32,199 nt of DNA from Actinomycetota bacterium (lineage in GTDB: Bacteria; Actinomycetota; Acidimicrobiia; Acidimicrobiales; Acidimicrobiaceae). Made by a program: the position numbers and the translations under genes. Of this stretch, positions 6,000 to 13,835 are shown piece after piece. Where the stretch lies: positions 1-32,199 of the forward strand of contig DAHVKW010000008.1 in NCBI GenBank assembly GCA_027320695.1, read 5' to 3'. The notes beneath the pieces are model-generated. The model was given only the letters and a program-made list of their open reading frames with translations, searched no databases and had not been told where the DNA came from. Numbering within the stretch: position 1 is the stretch's first letter; each line of letters opens with the position of its first letter.

Positions 6000-7240
6000 C
6001 CATTGGAATTGATAGGTCTAACTCACCAATTGATGACTTTGGCCGCTATTTCGTCTCTGAAGAGGACATGCTTGACAGGCTGAAGATATTTTCTTCAGCA
6101 GACGGAGTCGAGGAGGCGGTACTGGTATGCACCTGCGCGCGAACCGAGATTTTTGCTGAGATAACCAAGTTCCATGGCGGGATCGAGGAAATGTGGATCA
6201 ATTTCGCGAGGATGCTGCAGGTTGAACGTGAAGAGCTGGCTTCGGCAGCCACCGTGTATTACGAGAGAGGAGTCGTGTCTCACCTACTCAGGGTCGCCTC
6301 CGGCCTGGAGTCTGAGCTGATCGGTGAAACAGAAATCCTTGGCCAGGTCCGCAGAGCCTTTCTCCGATCCCATGATGCCGGATATTGCGGGCCCGGTCTC
6401 TACGGTTTGTTCCGAAAAGCGCTGGAGGTGGGAAAGAGGGCCAGGAGCGAAACCGGAATTGCCCGAGGAATTACCTCTTCGGCGCACGCTGCGGCAGGGC
6501 TTTTCTCGGAAGCCTGCGGCCTCGAGGGCAATGGCACCGTGATGGTAATTGGTGTTGGTGAGATTGGATCGAAGCTCGCGGAGGCCTTGTCACAGGGAGG
6601 TTATGACGTGTTCTTGACGTCACGGACCTTTGCCAAAGCCGAGAGTCTTGCCAACCGCATCAATGCTAAGGCGGTCCACATTCATGACTTCAAGTCCTAC
6701 ATACCTGATCTAGACGGTATTTTTCTCGCGACTTCTTCGAAGAAGCATTTGTTGGATGGCGACGACGCCGAGCTATTCGACCCCGCACGCAATTCCAAGA
6801 CATTCATAATCGACATGGGGGTTCCCAGAAACGTGGATCCCGCCCTGGATTCTTTTGGCGGAGTAACCTTGTACGATCTCAACGGAGTCAACGCATTCGT
6901 GAGGAGCGCCATCGAGCATCGCCAGCAGGAGGCGGAGCTAGTCGAGGAGATCATTGAATCTGAGACCAGCAAGTTCGTCGATCTGAAGAACTCGGGATCC
7001 GCCGCCTCTACTGTTGCCTCGCTATATGCATTTGCCGAAGAGGTTAGACTTCTGGAGCTTGCACGGTTTTCCGGTCGGCTCGAGGGTTTGACCGACGCTC
7101 AGAGAAAAGTTGTCGAGTCCCTGACCTATGGAATTGTCCGAAAAATTCTTCACCGGCCCGCTGCCAAGGTCAAAGAGCATTCCGGTTCCAAGAGGGGGGA
7201 GCGTCTGGTAGAGGATCTCTCCTTCTTGTTCGATTTATGA
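5987..7240 (+). CDS. hemA: Glutamyl-tRNA reductase
   Basis: It reduces glutamyl-tRNA(Glu) to glutamate-1-semialdehyde with NADPH, the committed step of C5-pathway haem synthesis. The nucleophile is Cys50 in LVCTCARTEIF; most family members have STCNRTE, so the Asn after the cysteine is Ala here. GETEILGQVR and the Rossmann loop VIGVGEIGSK (about 186-195) followed by LTSR mark the middle and NADPH domains. The C-terminal helical dimerisation domain is complete. The 417 aa length matches the usual size. The N-terminus IGIDRSNSPID is also unlike the common VGLNHKTAPV. The start overlaps the previous gene by 13 nt, and the end overlaps hemC by 4 nt (ATGA). Confidence 0.96.
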   Translation: MPLVAIGIDRSNSPIDDFGRYFVSEEDMLDRLKIFSSADGVEEAVLVCTCARTEIFAEITKFHGGIEEMWINFARMLQVEREELASAATVYYERGVVSHLLRVASGLESELIGETEILGQVRRAFLRSHDAGYCGPGLYGLFRKALEVGKRARSETGIARGITSSAHAAAGLFSEACGLEGNGTVMVIGVGEIGSKLAEALSQGGYDVFLTSRTFAKAESLANRINAKAVHIHDFKSYIPDLDGIFLATSSKKHLLDGDDAELFDPARNSKTFIIDMGVPRNVDPALDSFGGVTLYDLNGVNAFVRSAIEHRQQEAELVEEIIESETSKFVDLKNSGSAASTVASLYAFAEEVRLLELARFSGRLEGLTDAQRKVVESLTYGIVRKILHRPAAKVKEHSGSKRGERLVEDLSFLFDL

Positions 7241-8142
7241 AGCCGATCAGAATTGCCACGCGAGGTTCGGAACTGGCGCTGTGGCAGGCAAAGTTCATCG
7301 CCGAGAGGCTGGGGCGCGAATCAGAACTGGTAGTCCTAAGTACGCGCGGCGATAGAGATCAGGCTTCATCGCTTAGCGAAATTGGCGGCCAGGGTGTTTT
7401 CGTTAAAGAGATACAGGCCGCACTTCTTGATGGCCGTGCCGACGTGGCGGTTCACTCCGCCAAGGATCTTCCGACTCAAGCGGTTGATGGGCTTGTTATA
7501 GGTGCCTATCCTAAAAGAGGGGATCCCCGCGACGCCCTCATCGGGAAGTCATTGGAACAGCTGAAACCGGGCGATCTAGTTGCCACAGGTTCCATCAGAC
7601 GCCAAGTGCAGCTTAAAGCTATCAGGCCTGATCTCAACTTTGCTGCGCTCAGGGGAAACATGGCGACTCGTTTTGCAATGGCGGAAAGAGTCGGTGCTGT
7701 TGCAGTCGCCTACGCGGCCTTGGAAAGGTTGGGCCGCATCGATCTGGCCGCGCAGGTTTTCGATCCAACCCAGATAATACCCCAGGTTGGACAGGGCGCA
7801 TTGGCCGTTGAATGCAGGTCGGGCGCTGATGACCTGCGCGGCTTGCTCGCAGATATTGACGATTTGCCAACCAGGTTGGCGGTCGAATCTGAGCGCAATC
7901 TACTGAGGCAGCTTGGCAGCGGCTGCGCGCTGCCGGTTGGCGCATACGCGGTTACGCGTTTGTCCGACAGCCAGATTGATCTGATCGCGTTCGTAGGCTC
8001 GATTGACAGCACAACCGAAATTCGCGTCAGTGGCAGTGGTGGCGATCCGATTGCCTTAGGTTCCCGGCTTGGTCGTGAACTGCTGGCCAAGGGTGGCGCC
8101 GCGCTGTTGGAGCAGACGGCTGCAGGCGAGAAACATGACTGA
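7237..8142 (+). CDS. hemC: Porphobilinogen deaminase (hydroxymethylbilane synthase)
   Basis: It polymerises four porphobilinogens into hydroxymethylbilane. The start RIATRGSELALWQA (5-18) is the family signature. The catalytic aspartate is Asp77 in HSAKDLP, and Cys230 in LGSGCALPVGAYA anchors the dipyrromethane cofactor. Arg121 and Arg122 lie in ATGSIRRQVQL, where GTSSLRR is usual, and ALRGNMATRF replaces the common LRGNVDTRL, so the substrate channel is somewhat divergent. The length of 301 aa is normal. The ATG start overlaps the hemA stop by 4 nt, and the hemC stop overlaps the next start by 8 nt. Confidence 0.96.
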   Translation: MKPIRIATRGSELALWQAKFIAERLGRESELVVLSTRGDRDQASSLSEIGGQGVFVKEIQAALLDGRADVAVHSAKDLPTQAVDGLVIGAYPKRGDPRDALIGKSLEQLKPGDLVATGSIRRQVQLKAIRPDLNFAALRGNMATRFAMAERVGAVAVAYAALERLGRIDLAAQVFDPTQIIPQVGQGALAVECRSGADDLRGLLADIDDLPTRLAVESERNLLRQLGSGCALPVGAYAVTRLSDSQIDLIAFVGSIDSTTEIRVSGSGGDPIALGSRLGRELLAKGGAALLEQTAAGEKHD

Positions 8143-9598
8143 AATCGTTGCTGGAACGGTTTACCTGGTGGGAGCCGGACCCGGAGATCCCGGTCTGCTG
8201 ACCATCCGTGGGAAAGAGCTGCTCTCAATGGCAGATGTAGTGGTGTTTGATCACCTGTCAGACGAGTCTCTGCTCGAATTCTGCAAAGAAGGCGCACGTC
8301 TTGTAGATGTTGGCAAACGCCCGGGACGCCCAGTGCCCCAAAACGAAATCAACGAAGTTTTGATCCGCAGCGCAATGAGCTCCCGGACGATCGTCAGGCT
8401 GAAGGGCGGCGACCCGTTCGTATTCGGTCGCGGAGGCGAGGAAGCTCTCGCTCTAATCGATGCTGGGATTTCATTTGAAGTCGTGCCCGGCGTTTCCTCG
8501 GCGGTTGCCGTGCCCGCCTATGCTGGTATTCCAGTTACGCATCGCGGGCTTTCGACTTCGTTTACGGTGGTCACCGGACATCGGCACGGAAATGCCACCG
8601 ACCAGGTCGATTGGGAATCTCTTGCCAAACTTGGGGGGACAATCGTCGTGCTCATGGGTGTCGCGCACCGGTTTGAGATTGCTGAGAAGCTGATCAGCGG
8701 GGGTCTGGCGCCCAAGACGCCAGTCGCAGCTATTCGATGGGGTACGAGAGGCGACCAACTTACGATCCGAACGACCTTGGAGGACCTCGGAGGCGCTGAG
8801 ATACTTTCGCCGTCGACGATCGTGATTGGCGGCGTCGCCAGCCTTGATTTGAATTGGTTTGGAAAGCGGCCATTGCTCGGCAAGAGGATCGTGATTACCC
8901 GGGCCAAGGCACAGTCGGCGGGCCTGGAGCAAAAGCTCAGGGACCTGGGCGGGCATGTTATCTCTGTGCCTGCAATCAGAATCGGACCCCCTGTCGACAA
9001 TTATCAAGCTTTGGCGGAAGCCGCGGAAAATATCTCGCGCTACGACTGGATAATTTTTACCTCGGCAAATGCCGTGCCGAGATTCTTCAAATTTTTACGC
9101 GATTCACGCGATCTTGCTGGCGTCAAAGTAGCCGCAATCGGGGAAGGCACCGCCAGAGAAATTGCCAAGTTCAACATTGTCGCGGACCTGGTGCCGCCGC
9201 GCTTCGTCGCGGAGGCTCTAGTCGCGGACTTCCCTCCCGGCTCCGGACGCATCTTGCTGCCGCGCGCCGAAGTGGCGAGAGACGTGATACCTGTCGAGCT
9301 GGGCAGGACGGGTTGGCAGGTGGACGTGGTCGAGGCCTACCGAACCGAAATCCCGCCCATGGACATCGAACTTGCAGAGAAGATTGTGGCTAGCGACGCA
9401 ATAACCTTCGCGTCGTCTTCTGCTGCTTCGAACTTCTTGTCAAAGTATGGCGTCGGATGTTTGCCGGCACTAGTGGTCTCAATCGGTCCGATCACAAACA
9501 AGACGTTGGAAGAGTTCGGGGTCAGGAACTCAGTCATGGCTGCTACCCACGATATGGGCGGGCTCGTAAATACGCTGGTCTCTTCGCTGAATCAATAG
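8135..9598 (+). CDS. Fused uroporphyrinogen-III C-methyltransferase / uroporphyrinogen-III synthase
   Basis: Two enzymes in one chain of 487 aa. Residues 8-245 are the S-adenosylmethionine-dependent methyltransferase (CobA/SUMT) that makes precorrin-2: VYLVGAGPGDPGLLT (9-23), VRLKGGDPFVFGRGGEE (87-103), VPGVSSA (117-123) and GIPVTHRG (131-138). Residues 246-487 are uroporphyrinogen-III synthase (HemD), which cyclises hydroxymethylbilane: GKRIVITRA (249-257) and a later IIFTSANAV box. Thus the branch point to haem or sirohaem sits in one protein. The reading frame extends upstream into hemC, but the ATG at 8135 begins right before the conserved domain. This fusion is common in actinobacteria (annotated hemD or cysG there). 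Confidence 0.95.
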   Translation: MTEIVAGTVYLVGAGPGDPGLLTIRGKELLSMADVVVFDHLSDESLLEFCKEGARLVDVGKRPGRPVPQNEINEVLIRSAMSSRTIVRLKGGDPFVFGRGGEEALALIDAGISFEVVPGVSSAVAVPAYAGIPVTHRGLSTSFTVVTGHRHGNATDQVDWESLAKLGGTIVVLMGVAHRFEIAEKLISGGLAPKTPVAAIRWGTRGDQLTIRTTLEDLGGAEILSPSTIVIGGVASLDLNWFGKRPLLGKRIVITRAKAQSAGLEQKLRDLGGHVISVPAIRIGPPVDNYQALAEAAENISRYDWIIFTSANAVPRFFKFLRDSRDLAGVKVAAIGEGTAREIAKFNIVADLVPPRFVAEALVADFPPGSGRILLPRAEVARDVIPVELGRTGWQVDVVEAYRTEIPPMDIELAEKIVASDAITFASSSAASNFLSKYGVGCLPALVVSIGPITNKTLEEFGVRNSVMAATHDMGGLVNTLVSSLNQ

Positions 9599-9604
9599 GG
9601 CCAA

Positions 9605-9636
9605 ATTCGCATTTGGGTTGATTCGCATTTGGGTGG
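9605..9636. repeat. Two tandem 16-bp repeats upstream of hemB
   Basis: ATTCGCATTTGGGTTG (9605-9620) is followed at once by ATTCGCATTTGGGTGG (9621-9636), identical at 15 of 16 positions. They lie in the 132-nt gap between the cobA-hemD fusion and hemB. They could be a duplicated binding site or a simple slippage duplication. Confidence 0.7.
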
Positions 9637-9730
9637 CGCTGCCTGCAAGGGGAATAGCATCCTGGCGACGAGCCGGAGAATACCCGCTGTTGCCTGCTGG
9701 GTGAGGTCGGGAATGAAATAATCTGGAATT

Positions 9731-10711
9731 GTGACTTTTCCAATGCATCGTCATCGCCGCCTAAGAAGAACTCCTGCTCTTCGCCGTCTCGTGTCGGAGA
9801 CTAGTCTTAGCGTCGATGATCTGATCACCCCAATTTTCGTTCGTGAGGGAATTGATTCCCCAATCGAGATCCCATCTTTGCCAGGAGTGTTTCAGCACGA
9901 CGTCAAATCGGCCACTGAGTTTTGCAAGCGGCTCATCGATCTCGGTATCCCAGGAGTGATTATCTTCGGCATACCTGAGAGCAAGGATGAACTCGGATCG
10001 GCTGCTTGGGATCCGGATGGAATAGCGCAAGTCGCCATTTCTGAAATCAAATCGGCGGTTGCTGACGATTTGGTTGTGATGGCCGACCTGTGTCTTGACG
10101 AGTACACCTCCAGCGGCCACTGCGGAGTTTTCAGGTCTCCAAGCGATGTTGACAACGATGCCACGCTTGAGCTGTATGCAAAAGTGGCGATTGCGCAGGC
10201 GCAGGCCGGAGTGGATCTAGTTGGGCCATCGGGGATGATGGATGGTCAGGTCGGCGTGATCCGCAATGCCCTCGATCACGATGGTTACACCGACGTGGGA
10301 ATCATGGCCTACTCTGCAAAATATGCTTCAGCTTTATATGGCCCGTTCAGATATGCCGTGGACGTAACCATTGCCGACGGCGGCAACAGGAGCACTTACC
10401 AGCAGGATTTTCGCAACTCCAAGGAGTCCTTGTCGGAAATACTTGCCGATGTGGACCAAGGCGCTGACATTGTTATGGTCAAGCCGGCCATGACGTATTT
10501 GGACATCGTCTCGCTGGCAAGCCGAAACGTGACGGTCCCTGTAGCCGCATATCACGTGTCTGGGGAGTACGCAATGATAAAGGCTGCCGACGCCAACGGT
10601 TCGATAGACGGTGACGCAGTCGCGATTGAACAGCTGACAGCCATCAAGCGTGCCGGCGCGTCGATGATATTGACTTATTTCGCTCCGTTTATATCGGAAC
10701 TATTGGGCTAG
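9731..10711 (+). CDS. hemB: Delta-aminolevulinic acid dehydratase (porphobilinogen synthase)
   Basis: It condenses two 5-aminolevulinates into porphobilinogen. The two active-site lysines are Lys197 in MAYSAKYAS and Lys251 in MVKPAMTYLD (the Schiff-base lysine). The metal-site segment is DLCLDEYTSSGHCG (119-132): ligand positions read Cys121, Asp123, Cys131, a mix of the zinc type (three Cys) and the magnesium type (Ala/Asp/Asp). GGNRSTYQQDFRN (217-229) replaces the common GDRKxYQMDPxN. The length (326 aa) is usual. The start is GTG at 9731; an in-frame ATG four codons later is possible. There is no clear ribosome site. The 132-nt gap upstream may hold its own promoter. Confidence 0.95.
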   Translation: MTFPMHRHRRLRRTPALRRLVSETSLSVDDLITPIFVREGIDSPIEIPSLPGVFQHDVKSATEFCKRLIDLGIPGVIIFGIPESKDELGSAAWDPDGIAQVAISEIKSAVADDLVVMADLCLDEYTSSGHCGVFRSPSDVDNDATLELYAKVAIAQAQAGVDLVGPSGMMDGQVGVIRNALDHDGYTDVGIMAYSAKYASALYGPFRYAVDVTIADGGNRSTYQQDFRNSKESLSEILADVDQGADIVMVKPAMTYLDIVSLASRNVTVPVAAYHVSGEYAMIKAADANGSIDGDAVAIEQLTAIKRAGASMILTYFAPFISELLG

Positions 10712-10768
10712 CTGTCGGCTGCAGGTAGCCTCCATTTATCTCGCCGACGAACAAGGAGCCGAGAACTC

Positions 10769-12082
10769 ATGTCTGCCCATTCAGAACCGTCCTATACCAA
10801 CAAGCAGCTTTTCGAGCGAGCATGCAAAGTAATACCTGGTGGCGTGAATTCTCCCGTGCGGGCCTTCAAATCGGTGGGCGGAACCCCTTTTTTTGTCGCC
10901 AAGGGGAAGGGTGCGTACCTGATCGACGAGGAGGGCAAAAGCTACATAGACTACATTCAGTCTTATGGCGCAGTGATCCTTGGTCATGCTGATGAGCGGA
11001 TTACTTTAGCCATCGAGCACGCCGCGCGATTAGGTTCGACTTTTGGAGCCCCCACCTTGGGAGAAGTTGCTCTGGCAGAGTTGATCGTCGGCAGAGCCGA
11101 GGGATGCGACATGGTGCGCCTCACCTCGTCAGGAACCGAGGCGGCAATGAGCGCCGTCCGTTTGGCTAGGGCTTTCACTGGACGGGAAAAGATACTCAAG
11201 TTTGACGGCTGCTACCATGGGCATTCCGACGCCTTGCTTGTAGGAGGCGGCTCAGGTGTCGCTTCGCTCGGGATCCCGGATTCAATTGGGATTCCTCAGG
11301 GCGCAGTCTCTAACACGGTCGTTGCTCCCTATAACGAGTTGCCGCCCATAGACGATACCTATGCCGCGGTGATCGTTGAGCCTGTGGCCGCCAATATGGG
11401 CCTTGTTCCCCCGGCCCCCGGCTTTCTGGAGGGCCTTAGGAAGCTCTGCAGTGAAAATGGCGTTGTGCTGATTTTCGATGAGGTAATCACTGGATTTCGC
11501 CTCAGCGCCGGCGGAGCCTCCAGGTATTTCGGAGTTGTCCCTGACATGTGGTGTTTTGGCAAGGTCATTGGCGGCGGCATGCCAATTGGAGCCTTCGGAG
11601 GCAGACGGGACATCATGGAATTGCTGGCGCCTATTGGTCCTGTCTATCAAGCTGGCACCTTGTCCGGTAATCCCTTGGCGACTAGTGCCGGCGCAACCGT
11701 TCTTGGCCTTCTTGACGATGCAAGATACCAGGATCTTGCTCAAACCGCCGAGCGATTAGCAAATGGCCTGAAAGAGGCGATAGCCTCCGCTGGGATCGAG
11801 GTTCAAGTTCCGCGGGTGTCGACTCTTGTCGGCATATTTTTCGGTTCCGATCCCGTAGACAATTACGCAGATGCCAAGCGATCGGTGGCTCTTGGCCTTT
11901 ACCCCAAGTTTTTCAAGGAAATGCTGGATTTGGGAGTTGCTCTGGCACCTGGCCCATACGAAGCCATATTCCCTGGGCTGAGCCATACCGACATTGAAGT
12001 CAGCCGTACTGTCGAGGCGGCCGCGGAGGCGGCGGCAAGGATTTCGAGGTTGCCGACTGACTCTCCGTATCCCGGCAAATAA
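10769..12082 (+). CDS. hemL: Glutamate-1-semialdehyde 2,1-aminomutase
   Basis: This PLP enzyme moves the amino group of glutamate-1-semialdehyde to give 5-aminolevulinate, acting right after HemA. It is a class-III aminotransferase with PGGVNSPVRAF (23-33), SSGTEAAMSAVRLARA (120-135), FDGCYHGHSD (145-154), FDEVITGFR (236-244) and the PLP lysine Lys265 in CFGKVIGGGMPIGA. The length of 437 aa is normal. The start has a good AAGGAG 10 nt upstream of the ATG. The gap of 57 nt after hemB suggests it is in the same transcript. With hemA, hemC, hemB and the hemD domain it completes the C5 route to uroporphyrinogen III; hemE and later genes are not in view. Confidence 0.97.
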   Translation: MSAHSEPSYTNKQLFERACKVIPGGVNSPVRAFKSVGGTPFFVAKGKGAYLIDEEGKSYIDYIQSYGAVILGHADERITLAIEHAARLGSTFGAPTLGEVALAELIVGRAEGCDMVRLTSSGTEAAMSAVRLARAFTGREKILKFDGCYHGHSDALLVGGGSGVASLGIPDSIGIPQGAVSNTVVAPYNELPPIDDTYAAVIVEPVAANMGLVPPAPGFLEGLRKLCSENGVVLIFDEVITGFRLSAGGASRYFGVVPDMWCFGKVIGGGMPIGAFGGRRDIMELLAPIGPVYQAGTLSGNPLATSAGATVLGLLDDARYQDLAQTAERLANGLKEAIASAGIEVQVPRVSTLVGIFFGSDPVDNYADAKRSVALGLYPKFFKEMLDLGVALAPGPYEAIFPGLSHTDIEVSRTVEAAAEAAARISRLPTDSPYPGK

Positions 12083-12335
12083 TAAGGTCACATATACGAC
12101 CTGTGTGATAGGGGACTATTTGATAACGTTTTAATTGCGCGGTTTTTCCCAGTTGTAGAAAATTATCGGAGAAATTACCGTGAAATCACCTTTTCGTTTG
12201 GCGCCAACAGGTGTTTGAATGCTAAGAAAAGTAGTGGAAAATTATCTGGTTCGTATCCAGCGTTTGGCGGGATCATACTAAGGTGATCGGGGCGACGGTC
12301 TCGGGTTTATTATCTACGCGAGAGGATGTGAGGTT
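12083..12335. promoter_or_regulatory. Upstream control region of the nuo operon
   Basis: These 253 bases separate hemL from nuoA and are AT-rich compared with the genes. Seen in it: GAAAATTATC twice in direct orientation (12158-12167 and 12237-12246, 79 nt apart), a palindrome TTGGCGCCAA (12198-12207), and TCACA-N11-TGTGA (12088-12108). Any of these could bind a regulator of respiration. I could not find a convincing -35/-10 pair. AGAGG about 11 nt before the TTG of nuoA is the likely ribosome site. Confidence 0.45.
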
Positions 12336-12785
12336 TTGATTCAGTATTTGCCAATTTTGGCTTTAATGGTATTGGCGACGCTGTTTGCAGGACTTTCAAT
12401 AATTGCTTCAGTCATTATGGCTCCTCGGAAGCCAAATCCTGCTAAAAGCGCACCTTACGAATGTGGCATCATTCCAAGTCACGAACCGCCGGAACGTTTC
12501 CCGGTTCGTTTTTATCTTGTGGCAATGATTTTTGTGGTATTCGATATTGAAATAATTTTCATTTACCCGTATGCAGTCATTTCTAGATCTCTTGGGACCT
12601 TTGGAGTTGTGGAAATGTTGGTATTTGGTGCGACCATGTTTGTCGCGTTTCTCTACCTGATTTCCAACGGAGCGCTTAACTGGGGTCGTATCAAGGGAAA
12701 TAGAGACGAAGATAGTCCGTTCGAGGGACGAACTACTGCATCCACCATTCGGCGGGTGAGTTCAAAGGAAAAGACCGCAGCATGA
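12336..12785 (+). CDS. nuoA: NADH-quinone oxidoreductase subunit A
   Basis: A membrane subunit of complex I at the junction of the peripheral and membrane arms. It has three hydrophobic helices (about residues 5-27, 58-80 and 88-110), with the conserved loop KSAPYECGI (37-45) and the acidic FDIEIIF box in helix 2. The TTG at 12336 is the start: the sequence MIQYLPILAL aligns with normal NuoA starts, and an ATG ten codons later would remove half of helix 1. At 149 aa it is longer than the usual 120 or so because of a polar, charged C-terminal tail (about 116-149). First gene of the nuo operon. Confidence 0.96.
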   Translation: MIQYLPILALMVLATLFAGLSIIASVIMAPRKPNPAKSAPYECGIIPSHEPPERFPVRFYLVAMIFVVFDIEIIFIYPYAVISRSLGTFGVVEMLVFGATMFVAFLYLISNGALNWGRIKGNRDEDSPFEGRTTASTIRRVSSKEKTAA

Positions 12786-12817
12786 ACCAAAAATCTCACG
12801 TTGGGGCGTGTCAATAA

Positions 12818-13393
12818 ATGGGATTAGAAGATCTAAATCACAATTTCTTTACTGGCAATATTGAAAACTTGGTCAAGTGGGCCAGACGTAATTCTGTTTG
12901 GCCCGCGACTTTTGGTTTGGCCTGCTGCGCCATCGAGATGATGGCCACCGCTGCCGCAGATTTCGATATCAGCCGCTTTGGCATGGAGGTCTTCAGGGCC
13001 TCTCCGAGGCAATCCGACCTGATGATTGTTGCCGGACGTGTATCTCAAAAGATGGCTCCGGTACTTAGGCAGGTATATGACCAAATGCCGGATCCAAAGT
13101 GGGTGATCTCGATGGGAGTTTGCGCTTCAACCGGAGGAATGTTCAACAACTACGCCATCGTACAAGGGGTAGATCAGATTGTTCCTGTTGACGTTTACGC
13201 TCCAGGATGTCCTCCGGGGCCGGAAACTCTGTTGCACGCGATCCTAACTCTGCATGAAAAGATCAGAACTGGCGACATAACCAAGAGGCGCGCCCAAACT
13301 ATGGCCGGTGCCCAGATACAGCTTGGTGAAGTGGAGCGGTCCAACCCGATACGTGTTCGCGGAGCCGCGAAAAAGAAGGTCTTAGGAGTATGA
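12818..13393 (+). CDS. nuoB: NADH-quinone oxidoreductase subunit B
   Basis: This peripheral-arm subunit holds cluster N2, the last [4Fe-4S] centre before quinone. The ligands are the adjacent Cys36-Cys37 in GLACCAIEM, Cys102 in GVCAST and Cys131 in PGCPPGPE. The quinone-facing segment [14 protein letters not shown] is intact. At 191 aa it is of normal length with a basic tail. The gene begins 32 nt after nuoA and overlaps nuoC by 4 nt (ATGA). The ribosome site (a G-rich stretch about 10 nt upstream) is weak. Confidence 0.97.
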   Translation: MGLEDLNHNFFTGNIENLVKWARRNSVWPATFGLACCAIEMMATAAADFDISRFGMEVFRASPRQSDLMIVAGRVSQKMAPVLRQVYDQMPDPKWVISMGVCASTGGMFNNYAIVQGVDQIVPVDVYAPGCPPGPETLLHAILTLHEKIRTGDITKRRAQTMAGAQIQLGEVERSNPIRVRGAAKKKVLGV

Positions 13394-13833
13394 GCACGTC
13401 CGAAATCTTGCACGTTGAACGCGCCGGCTATCTGGCCGCCATTGAAGATCTCAAGTCTCAGGGATTTGAGATGTGCGCAGATGTCACCGCGGTTGATTAT
13501 CTAACCAATATGGGCCGTCAGCTTCCAGACGGGGTTGTTCCTCAGCGTTACGAAGTTGTCGTAGTCCTTTTGTCTCTTGCTAAGAGATCGAGAATGAGAA
13601 TCCGGGTTCAGGTTCCTGAGGATGATCCGACGATAGAGACTCTGTTTTTTCTCTACCCTGGGAGCGAGGCCATGGAGAGGGAAGTTTACGACCTATTCGG
13701 AATCAAGTTCGTTAACCATCCCGATCTCACCAGAATACTGATGCCTCAGGACTGGGATGGGCATCCGCTCAGGAAAGACTATTCCGTCGGTGCTGTGCCG
13801 GTTCAATTCAAGTCAGTAAACGGGGCGGGCTAG
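13390..13833 (+). CDS. nuoC: NADH-quinone oxidoreductase subunit C
   Basis: A peripheral-arm (Q-module) subunit without cofactors that packs against NuoD. The family signature is clear in the C-terminal half: [13 protein letters not shown] followed by [22 protein letters not shown]. The length (147 aa) is on the short side because the N-terminal region is compact and no long C-terminal tail is present. NuoC and NuoD are separate genes here, not fused as in E. coli. The ATG overlaps the nuoB stop and only 2 nt separate its stop from nuoD. Confidence 0.96.
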   Translation: MSTSEILHVERAGYLAAIEDLKSQGFEMCADVTAVDYLTNMGRQLPDGVVPQRYEVVVVLLSLAKRSRMRIRVQVPEDDPTIETLFFLYPGSEAMEREVYDLFGIKFVNHPDLTRILMPQDWDGHPLRKDYSVGAVPVQFKSVNGAG

Positions 13834-13835
13834 AT

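Noticed and set aside
8069-8134. Upstream extension of the cobA-hemD fusion into hemC
   Set aside because: The added residues do not belong to the methyltransferase domain; the ATG at 8135 starts just before the conserved core.
12088-12108. TCACA-N11-TGTGA as a CRP-type site
   Set aside because: The half-sites are in the reverse order of a CRP site and the spacing is wrong.
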